Assembly: GCA_946886245.1 (NCBI GenBank)
Contig: CAMPIF010000053.1
Span: 1 to 14,429 of the forward strand
Reading direction: 5' to 3'
Length of the DNA stretch: 14,429 nucleotides
Source of the DNA: Ectopseudomonas composti
GTDB taxonomy: Bacteria > Pseudomonadota > Gammaproteobacteria > Pseudomonadales > Pseudomonadaceae
The notes beneath the pieces were generated by a model, which ran no database searches, had not been told where the DNA came from, and was given only the letters and a program-made list of their open reading frames with translations. A program made the translations under genes and the position numbers. Shown here piece by piece: positions 8,467 through 14,429 of this stretch (position 1 is its first letter; the number at the start of each line of letters is the position of its first letter).

Positions 8467-9612
8467 TCAGAACGTCCAGCGCAGGGGCAGGCCGAGCTTG
8501 AAGTCGACGGCCGTCGGCAACTGATAGGCGCTGCGCGGCAACGCCTGATCAGGCTTGATGGTCAGCTCGACCATCTGCCGTTGGTCGTCAACGCGGCTGG
8601 CGATGATTTCGCCGCTGTAGAGGGCGTCGCTACCCAGCACACGCATCTCGACCGCTCGCACGCGCTCGATCTTGTCCATGCGGTCGAAGGGGACGCTGGC
8701 CTTGACGTTCAGCGGCTGATCCTGCGGCAGCAGATGCACCAGTTGCTCCTGCTTGTAGGCGAAGCCGTCCATGCGCGGGCGGGGGAAGTACAGGCTGCAG
8801 TCGCAGGGGCTGGCGATCACCGTCTCGACGGTCACGCGGCCGAGCAGGGCGGCTGCATCCTGCTCGGAAAGGCTGGCCAGGGCGGCGATGTCGGTCGGGC
8901 TGGTCAGGCTGCTGGCCAGTTGCGTGGACACGCTGGCCAGCGGCTGGCCGGTGCTCACGCTGGTCTGCTCGGGGCCGATCAGGTACTTGAGGTTGCCGTT
9001 CTCCGGCATGCTCACCACGTAGGCGTTGGCGCTGACCACCGCCTGTGCGGCCGGCATCTGGAAGAACAGCAGGTAGCTCTTGTAGAGGATCAGGCTCAGT
9101 GCCGCCAGGCCGGCGCCGAGGAACAGCATCGAACCCATCGCCGCCTTCAGGCGTTCCGTGGGCGTGCGCGAACTGGCCTGTTTGGTCTTGCGCTCCTTGA
9201 TGTAGTTCTCGCGCTGCATCACGTTGAACAGGCCGTTGATGTCGGCGATGTCGCCGGACATGTAGGCCGAGATGATGTAGCGCAGGATGTCGCGCTTCTG
9301 CCGATCCAGCTCGACGAATTCGGCGCCCACTTCATGGCCGCGCTGGGAGACGATCTTCAGCTTGGTGTCGATGTTCAGGTCGACCCTGTTCAACTTCAGC
9401 TTGATCGAGCCCTGGAACAGGCTGCCGAGCTTCAGCGGCTGCTCGTGGGACAGACCGATACCGCCCAGGGAGATGTCCAGGATCTCGCATTCCACGCCGT
9501 TCAGGCCGTGCCCTTGCAGGCTGATGCGGGCGGGAATCTTGGCGCGGACGAACTGGCGCTCATCGATCGCTTCGTGAACAACGTTTGCAGGTAAGACAGT
9601 GGTGCTACTCAT
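8467..9612 (-). CDS. alg44: Alginate co-polymerase Alg44 (PilZ c-di-GMP receptor)
   Basis: Alg44 is an inner-membrane partner of Alg8 that activates polymerisation when its cytoplasmic PilZ domain binds c-di-GMP. The 381-residue product (P. aeruginosa 389) shows an intact PilZ signature: RQFVR at 19-23 (RxxxR) and DISLGG at 46-51 (DxSxxG). One transmembrane segment lies at about 160-182, followed by a periplasmic domain resembling membrane-fusion proteins, with the family-typical SPCDCS at 268-273. An open frame extends upstream to 9714, but that extension lies inside alg8, has no family match, and the ATG at 9612 has an AAAGG ten bases upstream and gives the expected N-terminus. The gene starts 17 bases after alg8. 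The intact motif implies post-translational control by c-di-GMP is kept. Confidence 0.95.
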   Translation of the reverse strand: MSSTTVLPANVVHEAIDERQFVRAKIPARISLQGHGLNGVECEILDISLGGIGLSHEQPLKLGSLFQGSIKLKLNRVDLNIDTKLKIVSQRGHEVGAEFVELDRQKRDILRYIISAYMSGDIADINGLFNVMQRENYIKERKTKQASSRTPTERLKAAMGSMLFLGAGLAALSLILYKSYLLFFQMPAAQAVVSANAYVVSMPENGNLKYLIGPEQTSVSTGQPLASVSTQLASSLTSPTDIAALASLSEQDAAALLGRVTVETVIASPCDCSLYFPRPRMDGFAYKQEQLVHLLPQDQPLNVKASVPFDRMDKIERVRAVEMRVLGSDALYSGEIIASRVDDQRQMVELTIKPDQALPRSAYQLPTAVDFKLGLPLRWTF

Positions 9613-9629
9613 AGCATTCGCGCCTTTAC

Positions 9630-11150
9630 TTAAGGTTGCGTGAGTTCTAGCAGGACCGAAATGACCCCGAAGAAGATGGCAATGGAGGACAACAACATCG
9701 TCTTCGACGTCCATCGATTAAGGGCCGCATCGAAACTGACGCTGCCATTGCTGAGCGTGGTCTTTTGCCGGGTCCAGCTCTGCTGGTCCATGTGGAACAT
9801 GGTGTAAACCTTCATCACCGAGCCGACGATCTGGTTGTAATACAGAACGAAGGGGTACATCGGATGCACCGGGTGCTTGGCGAAGAAGAACAACAGCGTT
9901 ACCAGGGTGCGCGACAACAGCACCCAGAACAGGTACAGCAACAGGTACTGGATGCCGAACAGCAGACCGGCCACCACCGAGGCGCTCAGACCCATCAGGC
10001 AGGTCCACATGGACACGCGCTGGTCGTACAGCACGTACATGGTGAACAGGCCCAGACGGTCGAGGCCCAGCAGTCGGGTAGCGCGGAAGTTCTGCCGCAG
10101 CGAGTTGCCATACCAGCGGTACATCAGTTGCCGGGTCGCGCGCAGGAAGCTGTTGTCGGGTGGATGCTCCACCGTCAGGGTGTGGCTGTCGGGCACGTAA
10201 AAGGTGTCCCAGCCGGCGCGCATCAGGCTGAACCAGGAGGACTTGTCGTCGCCGGTGAGGAACTGGAAGCGCCCCAGCCGCCAGTGATCGAGGAAGTCGG
10301 CTTCCACGTCCTTGATGAATTCCGGGTTGGTCATCACGCTGGCGCGGAAGAACGACAGGCGCCCGGTCATGGTCAGCACGCGTTTGCTCAGCGCCATCGA
10401 GCACATGTTGATGTGCCGCTGGACGAAGCGCATGGTGTGCCATTCCTGCATCAGCCGGCTGCCTTCCACCTCGCAGAACTCGTTGGTGGTGATGCCGCCG
10501 ACGCTGGGCAGATAGGCGAACATGCTGACGGCGCGCTCGACGCAGCCGGGCAGCATCATGGTGTCTCCATCGACCACACCGACCACGGCGTTCTCCAGCG
10601 GCATCTGCCGGGACAGCGCGCGGAAGGCATGCGCCAGGCCGTCGCGTTTGCCGGTGCCGCGTGCGCGCACGATGATCAGCTTGATGTCGTCGCGGTCGCG
10701 GACTTCCTGACGCATGATGTCCTTGATGAAGTTCTCGTCGCCTTTCTCCACGATCGAGGCGATGACGGTGCAGGGCACCGGCATCCGCTGCACTTCCTGA
10801 AACACCGACTGGTACACCTTGAAGGTGGTGTGGGTCGGGATGCGGAAGCTGGTCACCACCATGAACATGTGTTCGGGCAGTGCCGCGGCCCCCATGCGCT
10901 CGACGGCCTTGCGCATGCGTGGGAAGCGCCAGTGCAGGAAGTACATGCCGCGCAGGTAGTGAGTGGCGGCGTTGCCATAACGCCACATGCCCAGTGCGCC
11001 GATCAGAAAAATGAATTTCTGATGCGACGGGTCGAGGTAGCTCGGGTCGACCATTTCCGAGGCAAGTGCGAGCAGGGCGATCAGGCATAGCCAACCGCAC
11101 AGCTTGCCGAAACCGGATGAGGTGTCGACCCCATTGAATAACCTAGGCAT
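9630..11150 (-). CDS. alg8: Mannuronan synthase Alg8 (GT2 glycosyltransferase)
   Basis: Alg8 is the processive inner-membrane family 2 glycosyltransferase that polymerises GDP-mannuronate and extrudes the chain to the periplasm. The 506 residues (P. aeruginosa about 494) contain two N-terminal membrane segments (about 17-33 and 45-57), the cytoplasmic catalytic domain, and several C-terminal membrane segments (about 383-424, 484-502). Catalytic motifs are intact: VDGDTM with D194 and D196, TGDDKSSWF with D301 and D302, and a RQLMYRW element at 340-346 where processive GT2 enzymes have QxxRW. The start at 11150 has an excellent GGAGGA Shine-Dalgarno ten bases upstream, the strongest in the cluster. 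It follows algA after a 61-base gap containing an inverted repeat, rather than following algD directly as in the usual operon. Confidence 0.96.
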   Translation of the reverse strand: MPRLFNGVDTSSGFGKLCGWLCLIALLALASEMVDPSYLDPSHQKFIFLIGALGMWRYGNAATHYLRGMYFLHWRFPRMRKAVERMGAAALPEHMFMVVTSFRIPTHTTFKVYQSVFQEVQRMPVPCTVIASIVEKGDENFIKDIMRQEVRDRDDIKLIIVRARGTGKRDGLAHAFRALSRQMPLENAVVGVVDGDTMMLPGCVERAVSMFAYLPSVGGITTNEFCEVEGSRLMQEWHTMRFVQRHINMCSMALSKRVLTMTGRLSFFRASVMTNPEFIKDVEADFLDHWRLGRFQFLTGDDKSSWFSLMRAGWDTFYVPDSHTLTVEHPPDNSFLRATRQLMYRWYGNSLRQNFRATRLLGLDRLGLFTMYVLYDQRVSMWTCLMGLSASVVAGLLFGIQYLLLYLFWVLLSRTLVTLLFFFAKHPVHPMYPFVLYYNQIVGSVMKVYTMFHMDQQSWTRQKTTLSNGSVSFDAALNRWTSKTMLLSSIAIFFGVISVLLELTQP

Positions 11151-11182
11151 GTGACGTGCTTCCTCCAGTGAAGCCCTGTACG

Positions 11183-11203
11183 AGCGTCAGGCGCGGTGAC
11201 GCT
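11183..11203. repeat. Inverted repeat between algA and alg8
   Basis: The sequence holds a perfect 7-bp inverted repeat, AGCGTCA and TGACGCT, with a 7-base GC-rich loop, 9 bases beyond the algA stop codon and about 32 bases before the alg8 start. In the transcript it would form a stable hairpin. No U-tract follows, so a classical intrinsic terminator is not supported; mRNA processing, stabilisation or a protein site is possible. It stands in one of only two gaps over 40 bases in the cluster. Confidence 0.55.
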
Positions 11204-11211
11204 GAAAGTCG

Positions 11212-12636
11212 CTAGCTGACCGTGGCGTCGGTGCGGCCGTAGACATCCTCGAAGCGCTCGATGTCGTCCTCACCCAGGTAGCTGCCGGACTGGACCTCGA
11301 TGATCTCCAGGGGAATCTTGCCGGGGTTGGCCAGGCGGTGAACGGCGGCGATGGGGATGTAGGTCGACTGGTTCTCCCAGAGCAGGAAGGTCTTGTCGTC
11401 ACAGGTCACCCGCGCGGTGCCCGAGACCACGATCCAGTGCTCGGCGCGGTGGTGATGCTTTTGCAGCGACAGGCTGGCACCTGGCTTGACCACGATGCGC
11501 TTGACCTGAAAGCGGTTGCCACTGTCGATGGAGTCGTAGCTGCCCCACGGGCGATAGACCTGGCAATGGTTCTGCGCCTCGGCGCGCCCGTCGCAGGTGA
11601 GGGTGTTGACCAGTTGCTTGACGTCCTGCACGCGGTCCTTGTGGGCGACCATCACGGCGTCCTTGGTCTCGACCACCACCACGTCCTTCAGGCCGACCAG
11701 GGTCACCAGCTTGCTCTGGCTGTGGGCCAGGCAGTCCTGGCTGTCGTGGATCACCACGTCGCCAGAGCGGCTGTTGCCCTGGTCGTCCTTGGCCCGGACG
11801 TCCCACAGTGCGGACCAGGAACCGACATCGTTCCAGCCTGCCGCGAGCGGCACCACGCAGGCGCGATCGGTCTTTTCCATCACCGCGTAGTCGATGGAGT
11901 TGTCCGGGCAGCACTCGAAGGCGCTGGGGTCGATACGGATGAACTGCAGGTCGCTCTTGCTGCGGCTGAGCGCCAGCTGGCAGGTGTCGTAGATGTCCTG
12001 ATCGTGGCGTTGCAGCTCTTCCAGGTAGCGGCTGCAGCGGAACAGGAACATGCCGCTGTTCCAGACGTAGTCGCCCTGCGCCACGAACGCGCTGGCGGTG
12101 GCCAGGTCGGGTTTCTCGACGAACTGCTCGACTGACAGAACACCACCCGGCAGCCCGGAGCGCTCGCCGGTCCTGATATAGCCGTAACCGGTTTCAGGGC
12201 GCTCGGCGGGGATGCCGAACAGCACCATCTCGCCCTGTTCGGCAGCCTTGCGAGCCACGCCGAGTGCGCTGTGGAATACCGGCAAGTCTTCGATCACGTG
12301 ATCGGCCGGAAGCACCAGGAGCAGCTCGTCACGGCCGGCGGCGAGCAGGTGCATGGCGGCAATGGCCACGGCCGGCGCAGTGTTGCGGCCGAACGGCTCG
12401 AGCAGAATGGTCTGCGCCTCGTTGCCGATAGCGGCAAGTTGTTCGCTGACGATGAAGCGATGTTCCTCGTTGCACACCACGATGGGCTTGCTGATGCCCT
12501 CGATTGCCAGGCGGCCGAGCGTCTGCTGAAACAGGGTCTCGCTGCCAGTGAGGGCCAGGAACTGCTTGGGATACAGCTTGCGCGAGAGCGGCCAGAGTCT
12601 GGAGCCACTGCCGCCGGACAAAATCAGAGGAATCAT
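11212..12636 (-). CDS. algA: Bifunctional phosphomannose isomerase / GDP-mannose pyrophosphorylase AlgA
   Basis: This cytoplasmic type II PMI-GMP enzyme interconverts fructose-6-P and mannose-6-P and makes GDP-mannose from mannose-1-P and GTP, supplying AlgD. The 474 residues agree with the family (about 481). The N-terminal pyrophosphorylase shows LSGGSGSRLWPLSRKLYPKQF (6-26) with R19, and FVEKPD with K175, the mannose-1-P binding Lys of P. aeruginosa AlgA. The C-terminal cupin isomerase shows VYRPWGSYDSID (360-371) and QKHHHRAEHWIVVSG (392-406). The frame opens further upstream to 12702, but the ATG at 12636 has AGGAGTGA just upstream and gives the standard N-terminus. AlgA is normally the last gene of the operon; here it is second. 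WbpW, PslB or ManC paralogues are close relatives, but placement beside algD supports AlgA. Confidence 0.93.
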   Translation of the reverse strand: MIPLILSGGSGSRLWPLSRKLYPKQFLALTGSETLFQQTLGRLAIEGISKPIVVCNEEHRFIVSEQLAAIGNEAQTILLEPFGRNTAPAVAIAAMHLLAAGRDELLLVLPADHVIEDLPVFHSALGVARKAAEQGEMVLFGIPAERPETGYGYIRTGERSGLPGGVLSVEQFVEKPDLATASAFVAQGDYVWNSGMFLFRCSRYLEELQRHDQDIYDTCQLALSRSKSDLQFIRIDPSAFECCPDNSIDYAVMEKTDRACVVPLAAGWNDVGSWSALWDVRAKDDQGNSRSGDVVIHDSQDCLAHSQSKLVTLVGLKDVVVVETKDAVMVAHKDRVQDVKQLVNTLTCDGRAEAQNHCQVYRPWGSYDSIDSGNRFQVKRIVVKPGASLSLQKHHHRAEHWIVVSGTARVTCDDKTFLLWENQSTYIPIAAVHRLANPGKIPLEIIEVQSGSYLGEDDIERFEDVYGRTDATVS

Positions 12637-12706
12637 GCTGTCACTCCTGTAAACATCGATTCGGATCGTATGGGCAGTGAACGGGCGACACGCCATAACC
12701 AACCAA

Positions 12707-12727
12707 GCGGCACCTGACCGGTGCCGC
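12707..12727. repeat. Inverted repeat in the algD-algA gap
   Basis: A perfect 8-bp GC-rich inverted repeat (GCGGCACC and GGTGCCGC) with a 5-base loop lies 22 bases beyond the algD stop. In the transcript it forms a strong hairpin followed by CTTGGTTGGTT, which is pyrimidine-poor and not a true U-tract, so at most a weak terminator or a stabilising structure that could make algD mRNA more abundant than the downstream message. The remaining roughly 70 bases before algA hold its Shine-Dalgarno and nothing else I recognise. Confidence 0.6.
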
Positions 12728-12749
12728 CTCTGTTCTTGTTAGCTTGCTG

Positions 12750-14060
12750 CTACCAGCAGATACCTTCCTTGTTGGCCTGGGTGGCATGCGCCATGAACCC
12801 CACGAGATCGACGATCTGTTTGTCGTCGCCGACGCTGTTCATGACCTCGGCGAAGCGCTGTTCGCCATTGCCGATGATCAGCACGTCGGATTGCGCGACC
12901 ACCTCGTCGAGCTCCTTGCACAGCAGCGAGGAAACGTGGGGGATCTTCGATTCGATGTATTCCTTGTTCGCACCGAAGACCCGGGCGTACTCGACGTTGC
13001 TGTCGAAAATGCGCAGCTCGTAGCCTTTGCCGATGAGCATTTCAGCCAGCTCGACCAGGGGGCTTTCGCGCAGGTCATCGGTGCCGGCCTTGAAACTCAG
13101 GCCCAGCAGGCCGATGCGGCGCTTGTCGTAGTGGGTGACGATGTCGAAGGCTTTCTTCACCTGGGCGGCGTTGCTTCGCATCAGCGAGCCGATCAGCGGC
13201 GTTTCCACGTCCAGGCTGCCGGCGCGGTAGGAGAGGGCGCGCACATCCTTGGGCAGGCACGAGCCGCCGAAGGCGAAGCCGGGCTTCATGTAGTACTTGG
13301 AGAGGTTGAGCTTGTGATCCTGGCAGACCACGTCCATCACCTCGCGGCCGTCGACGCCGGCGGCCTTGGCGATGTTGCCGATCTCGTTGGCGAAGGTGAC
13401 CTTGGCCGCGTGCCAGACGTTGCAGGTGTACTTGATCATCTCCGCCACTTCGATGGACTTGCGGATGATCGGGGCGTCCAGCTCGCTGTACAGCTCTTGC
13501 AGAAGATCGCCGGACTGTTCGTCCAGTTCGCCGATCACGGTCATGGCCGGGAAGTCGTAATCCTTGATCGCCGTGCTTTCACGCAGGAATTCCGGGTTGG
13601 TGGCCACGCCGAAATCGACACCGGCTTTCTTGCCGGACGCTGCTTCGATCAGGGGGATCACCACGTTCTTTACCGTGCCCGGCAGGACCGTGCTGCGCAC
13701 GACCACGGTGTGGCGTTCCTGCTTGTCGCGCAGGGCGGTGCCGATCTGCTTGCACACCGATTCCATGTAGCCGAGATCGAGGTCGCCATTGCGCTTGCTC
13801 GGCGTGCCCACGGCTATGAAGGACAGTTCGCTGGCCAGCACTGCGGCACCCACATCGGTGGTGCCACGCAGCAGGCCGGAGTTGACGCCGGCTTCGAGCA
13901 GTTCGGCGAGGCCGGGTTCGACGATGGGGGACTTGCCTTGATTGATCAGGTCGATCTTGGTTTGCGAGACGTCGACGCCAATGACCTCATGGCCGCGAGC
14001 CGACAAGCAACCGGCGCAGACGGCGCCAACATAGCCCAATCCAAAGATGCTGATTCGCAT
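12750..14060 (-). CDS. algD: GDP-mannose 6-dehydrogenase AlgD
   Basis: AlgD performs the committed step, the NAD-dependent four-electron oxidation of GDP-mannose to GDP-mannuronate in the cytoplasm. The 436 residues equal the P. aeruginosa length and the sequence appears very similar throughout. The NAD fold begins FGLGYVGAVCAG (6-17). Catalytic C268 lies in GGSCLPKD, and K210 lies in EMIKYTCNVWHAAK. The C-terminus GICW is also the same as in Pseudomonas AlgD. I chose the ATG at 14060 over one five codons upstream because it gives the family N-terminus MRISIFGLGYVG and has GAGAGGGA five bases before it. The gene is the first of the cluster; regulation most likely acts on the AT-rich region upstream. 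Confidence 0.98.
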   Translation of the reverse strand: MRISIFGLGYVGAVCAGCLSARGHEVIGVDVSQTKIDLINQGKSPIVEPGLAELLEAGVNSGLLRGTTDVGAAVLASELSFIAVGTPSKRNGDLDLGYMESVCKQIGTALRDKQERHTVVVRSTVLPGTVKNVVIPLIEAASGKKAGVDFGVATNPEFLRESTAIKDYDFPAMTVIGELDEQSGDLLQELYSELDAPIIRKSIEVAEMIKYTCNVWHAAKVTFANEIGNIAKAAGVDGREVMDVVCQDHKLNLSKYYMKPGFAFGGSCLPKDVRALSYRAGSLDVETPLIGSLMRSNAAQVKKAFDIVTHYDKRRIGLLGLSFKAGTDDLRESPLVELAEMLIGKGYELRIFDSNVEYARVFGANKEYIESKIPHVSSLLCKELDEVVAQSDVLIIGNGEQRFAEVMNSVGDDKQIVDLVGFMAHATQANKEGICW

Positions 14061-14070
14061 AGGTCCCTCT

Positions 14071-14084
14071 CTCATATAAATGAG
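14071..14084. repeat. Small inverted repeat beside the algD ribosome binding site
   Basis: CTCAT and ATGAG are separated by four A/T bases, immediately upstream of and touching the GAGAGGGA ribosome binding site of algD. A 5-bp AU-rich stem is weak on its own, so an effect on translation is only a suggestion; a chance occurrence is plausible. Confidence 0.3.
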
Positions 14085-14265
14085 TTAGCCGGTTTGAATT
14101 GGCCAACATCCGTGTTCATTAAGTACGCCACCAAGATTGCGTAATGGTTACTGCAATCGAAGAGGGGTGCTCGAATTGGCGCGGATACTAAGTTGGCTGT
14201 TTTGGCATTTCAAGCAAAACCTGAACCAAAAGTTATGAATTGTTTTTTATTGCTATGCGTTAAAA

Positions 14266-14363
14266 TTTTTATTAATAAAAACAATTACTTATATTTGCTG
14301 TTTTTTAGGCGCCAAAAAATAGTTGCAGCTTTTTAGTGTGTTATTTTTATGGCGCCATAAAAA
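14266..14363. repeat. Three T-tract/A-tract palindromes upstream of algD
   Basis: Three symmetric elements share TTTTTA on the left and AAAAA on the right. The first is a perfect 16-bp palindrome at 14266-14281 with an AT core. The second, at 14302-14319, has a GGCGCC core with one mismatched base pair. The third, at 14344-14363, is a perfect 20-bp palindrome with core ATGGCGCCAT. Their centres are 37 and 43 bases apart, close to whole numbers of helical turns (3.5 and 4). The cores lack a loop, so RNA hairpins would be poor; dimeric protein binding sites are a better reading. Identity of the binder is unknown. Confidence 0.5.
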
Positions 14364-14429
14364 CATTGCTTGTTGTGCTTAGTTGTATTGCACCGCACTA
14401 AGGCTCTGCTCGGAAGTTGTGCATGAGTG

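Larger units (their letters stand above)
14061..14429 (-). promoter_or_regulatory. AT-rich upstream regulatory region of algD
   Basis: No credible gene is present in these 369 bases. Positions 14221-14400 are about 29% GC by my count (53 of 180) against a clearly GC-rich background, the composition of a region bound by nucleoid proteins such as MvaT/H-NS or IHF. Alginate operons are normally controlled here (AlgU, AlgR, AmrZ and others in P. aeruginosa), so this is the expected promoter-bearing stretch, but I cannot identify a convincing AlgU, RpoN or sigma-70 promoter. The Shine-Dalgarno GAGAGGGA for algD lies at about 14066-14073. The gene beyond 14429 is not visible. Confidence 0.6.

Noticed and set aside
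9613..9714. N-terminal extension of Alg44 to 9714
   Set aside because: It would overlap alg8 by 85 bases, adds residues foreign to the family, and the ATG at 9612 has its own ribosome binding site.
12637..12702. N-terminal extension of AlgA to 12702
   Set aside because: AGGAGTGA directly upstream of 12636 and the conserved MIPLILSGGSGSR start fix the shorter form.
12744..14144. Long plus-strand open frame (466 codons) antisense to algD; similar long plus-strand frames opposite algE (5626-7116), algK (7068-8501), alg8 (9765-11090) and algX (954-2159)
   Set aside because: They mirror well-supported minus-strand genes in GC-rich DNA, have low-complexity Val/Ala/Gln/Gly/His-rich translations, no recognisable domains, and no Shine-Dalgarno-supported starts.
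14170..14195. Possible AlgU (sigma-22) promoter for algD: CAACTT at 14195-14190 and TCGAG at 14174-14170 on the minus strand
   Set aside because: The spacer is 15 bases, shorter than the usual 16-17, and both hexamers are imperfect. Other AACTT occurrences upstream lack a TC-type -10 at the right distance. Transcript 5'-end mapping would decide.
14344..14363. The perfect palindrome as a bidirectional intrinsic terminator for algD and an unseen upstream gene
   Set aside because: There is no loop at the centre, so the GC core would be lost in an RNA hairpin and the remaining stem is AT only.

Overview
The window is one long cluster on the minus strand that encodes an almost complete alginate (polymannuronate) biosynthesis and export machine. 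The protein families, high GC content, tight gene packing and Shine-Dalgarno signals point to a Pseudomonas or a close gammaproteobacterial relative; the species cannot be read from the sequence alone. Eleven genes fill positions 1-14060. Only a 369-base AT-rich stretch upstream of the first gene (14061-14429) is non-coding.

In transcription order (right to left) the genes are algD, algA, alg8, alg44, algK, algE, algI, algJ, algF, algX and algL; algL runs off the left edge. AlgA and AlgD make GDP-mannose and GDP-mannuronate in the cytoplasm. Alg8 polymerises mannuronate across the inner membrane, and Alg44 (PilZ domain) ties this to c-di-GMP. AlgI, AlgJ, AlgF and AlgX acetylate the polymer, AlgK and AlgL act in the periplasm, and AlgE is the outer-membrane pore. 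Genes from alg8 onward are separated by at most 34 bases or overlap, so they look co-transcribed and partly translationally coupled. Wider gaps occur only on each side of algA (113 and 61 bases), and each holds a perfect inverted repeat.

The content is familiar but the arrangement is not. The well-known Pseudomonas order is algD-8-44-K-E-G-X-L-I-J-F-A. Here algA is second rather than last, the I-J-F block precedes X-L, and the epimerase gene algG is missing from its usual place after algE. It could still lie beyond the left edge. AlgK also has no lipobox although the canonical protein is an outer-membrane lipoprotein, and AlgK, AlgX and AlgL look far more divergent from the P. aeruginosa proteins than AlgD does. 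The catalytic residues I could check (AlgD, AlgA, Alg8, Alg44 PilZ, AlgI, AlgJ, AlgX, AlgL) are all present, so the system looks functional.

The region upstream of algD is about 29% GC over its middle 180 bases and contains three evenly spaced T-tract/A-tract palindromes that may be operator or nucleoid-protein sites. I could not identify a convincing AlgU-type promoter.
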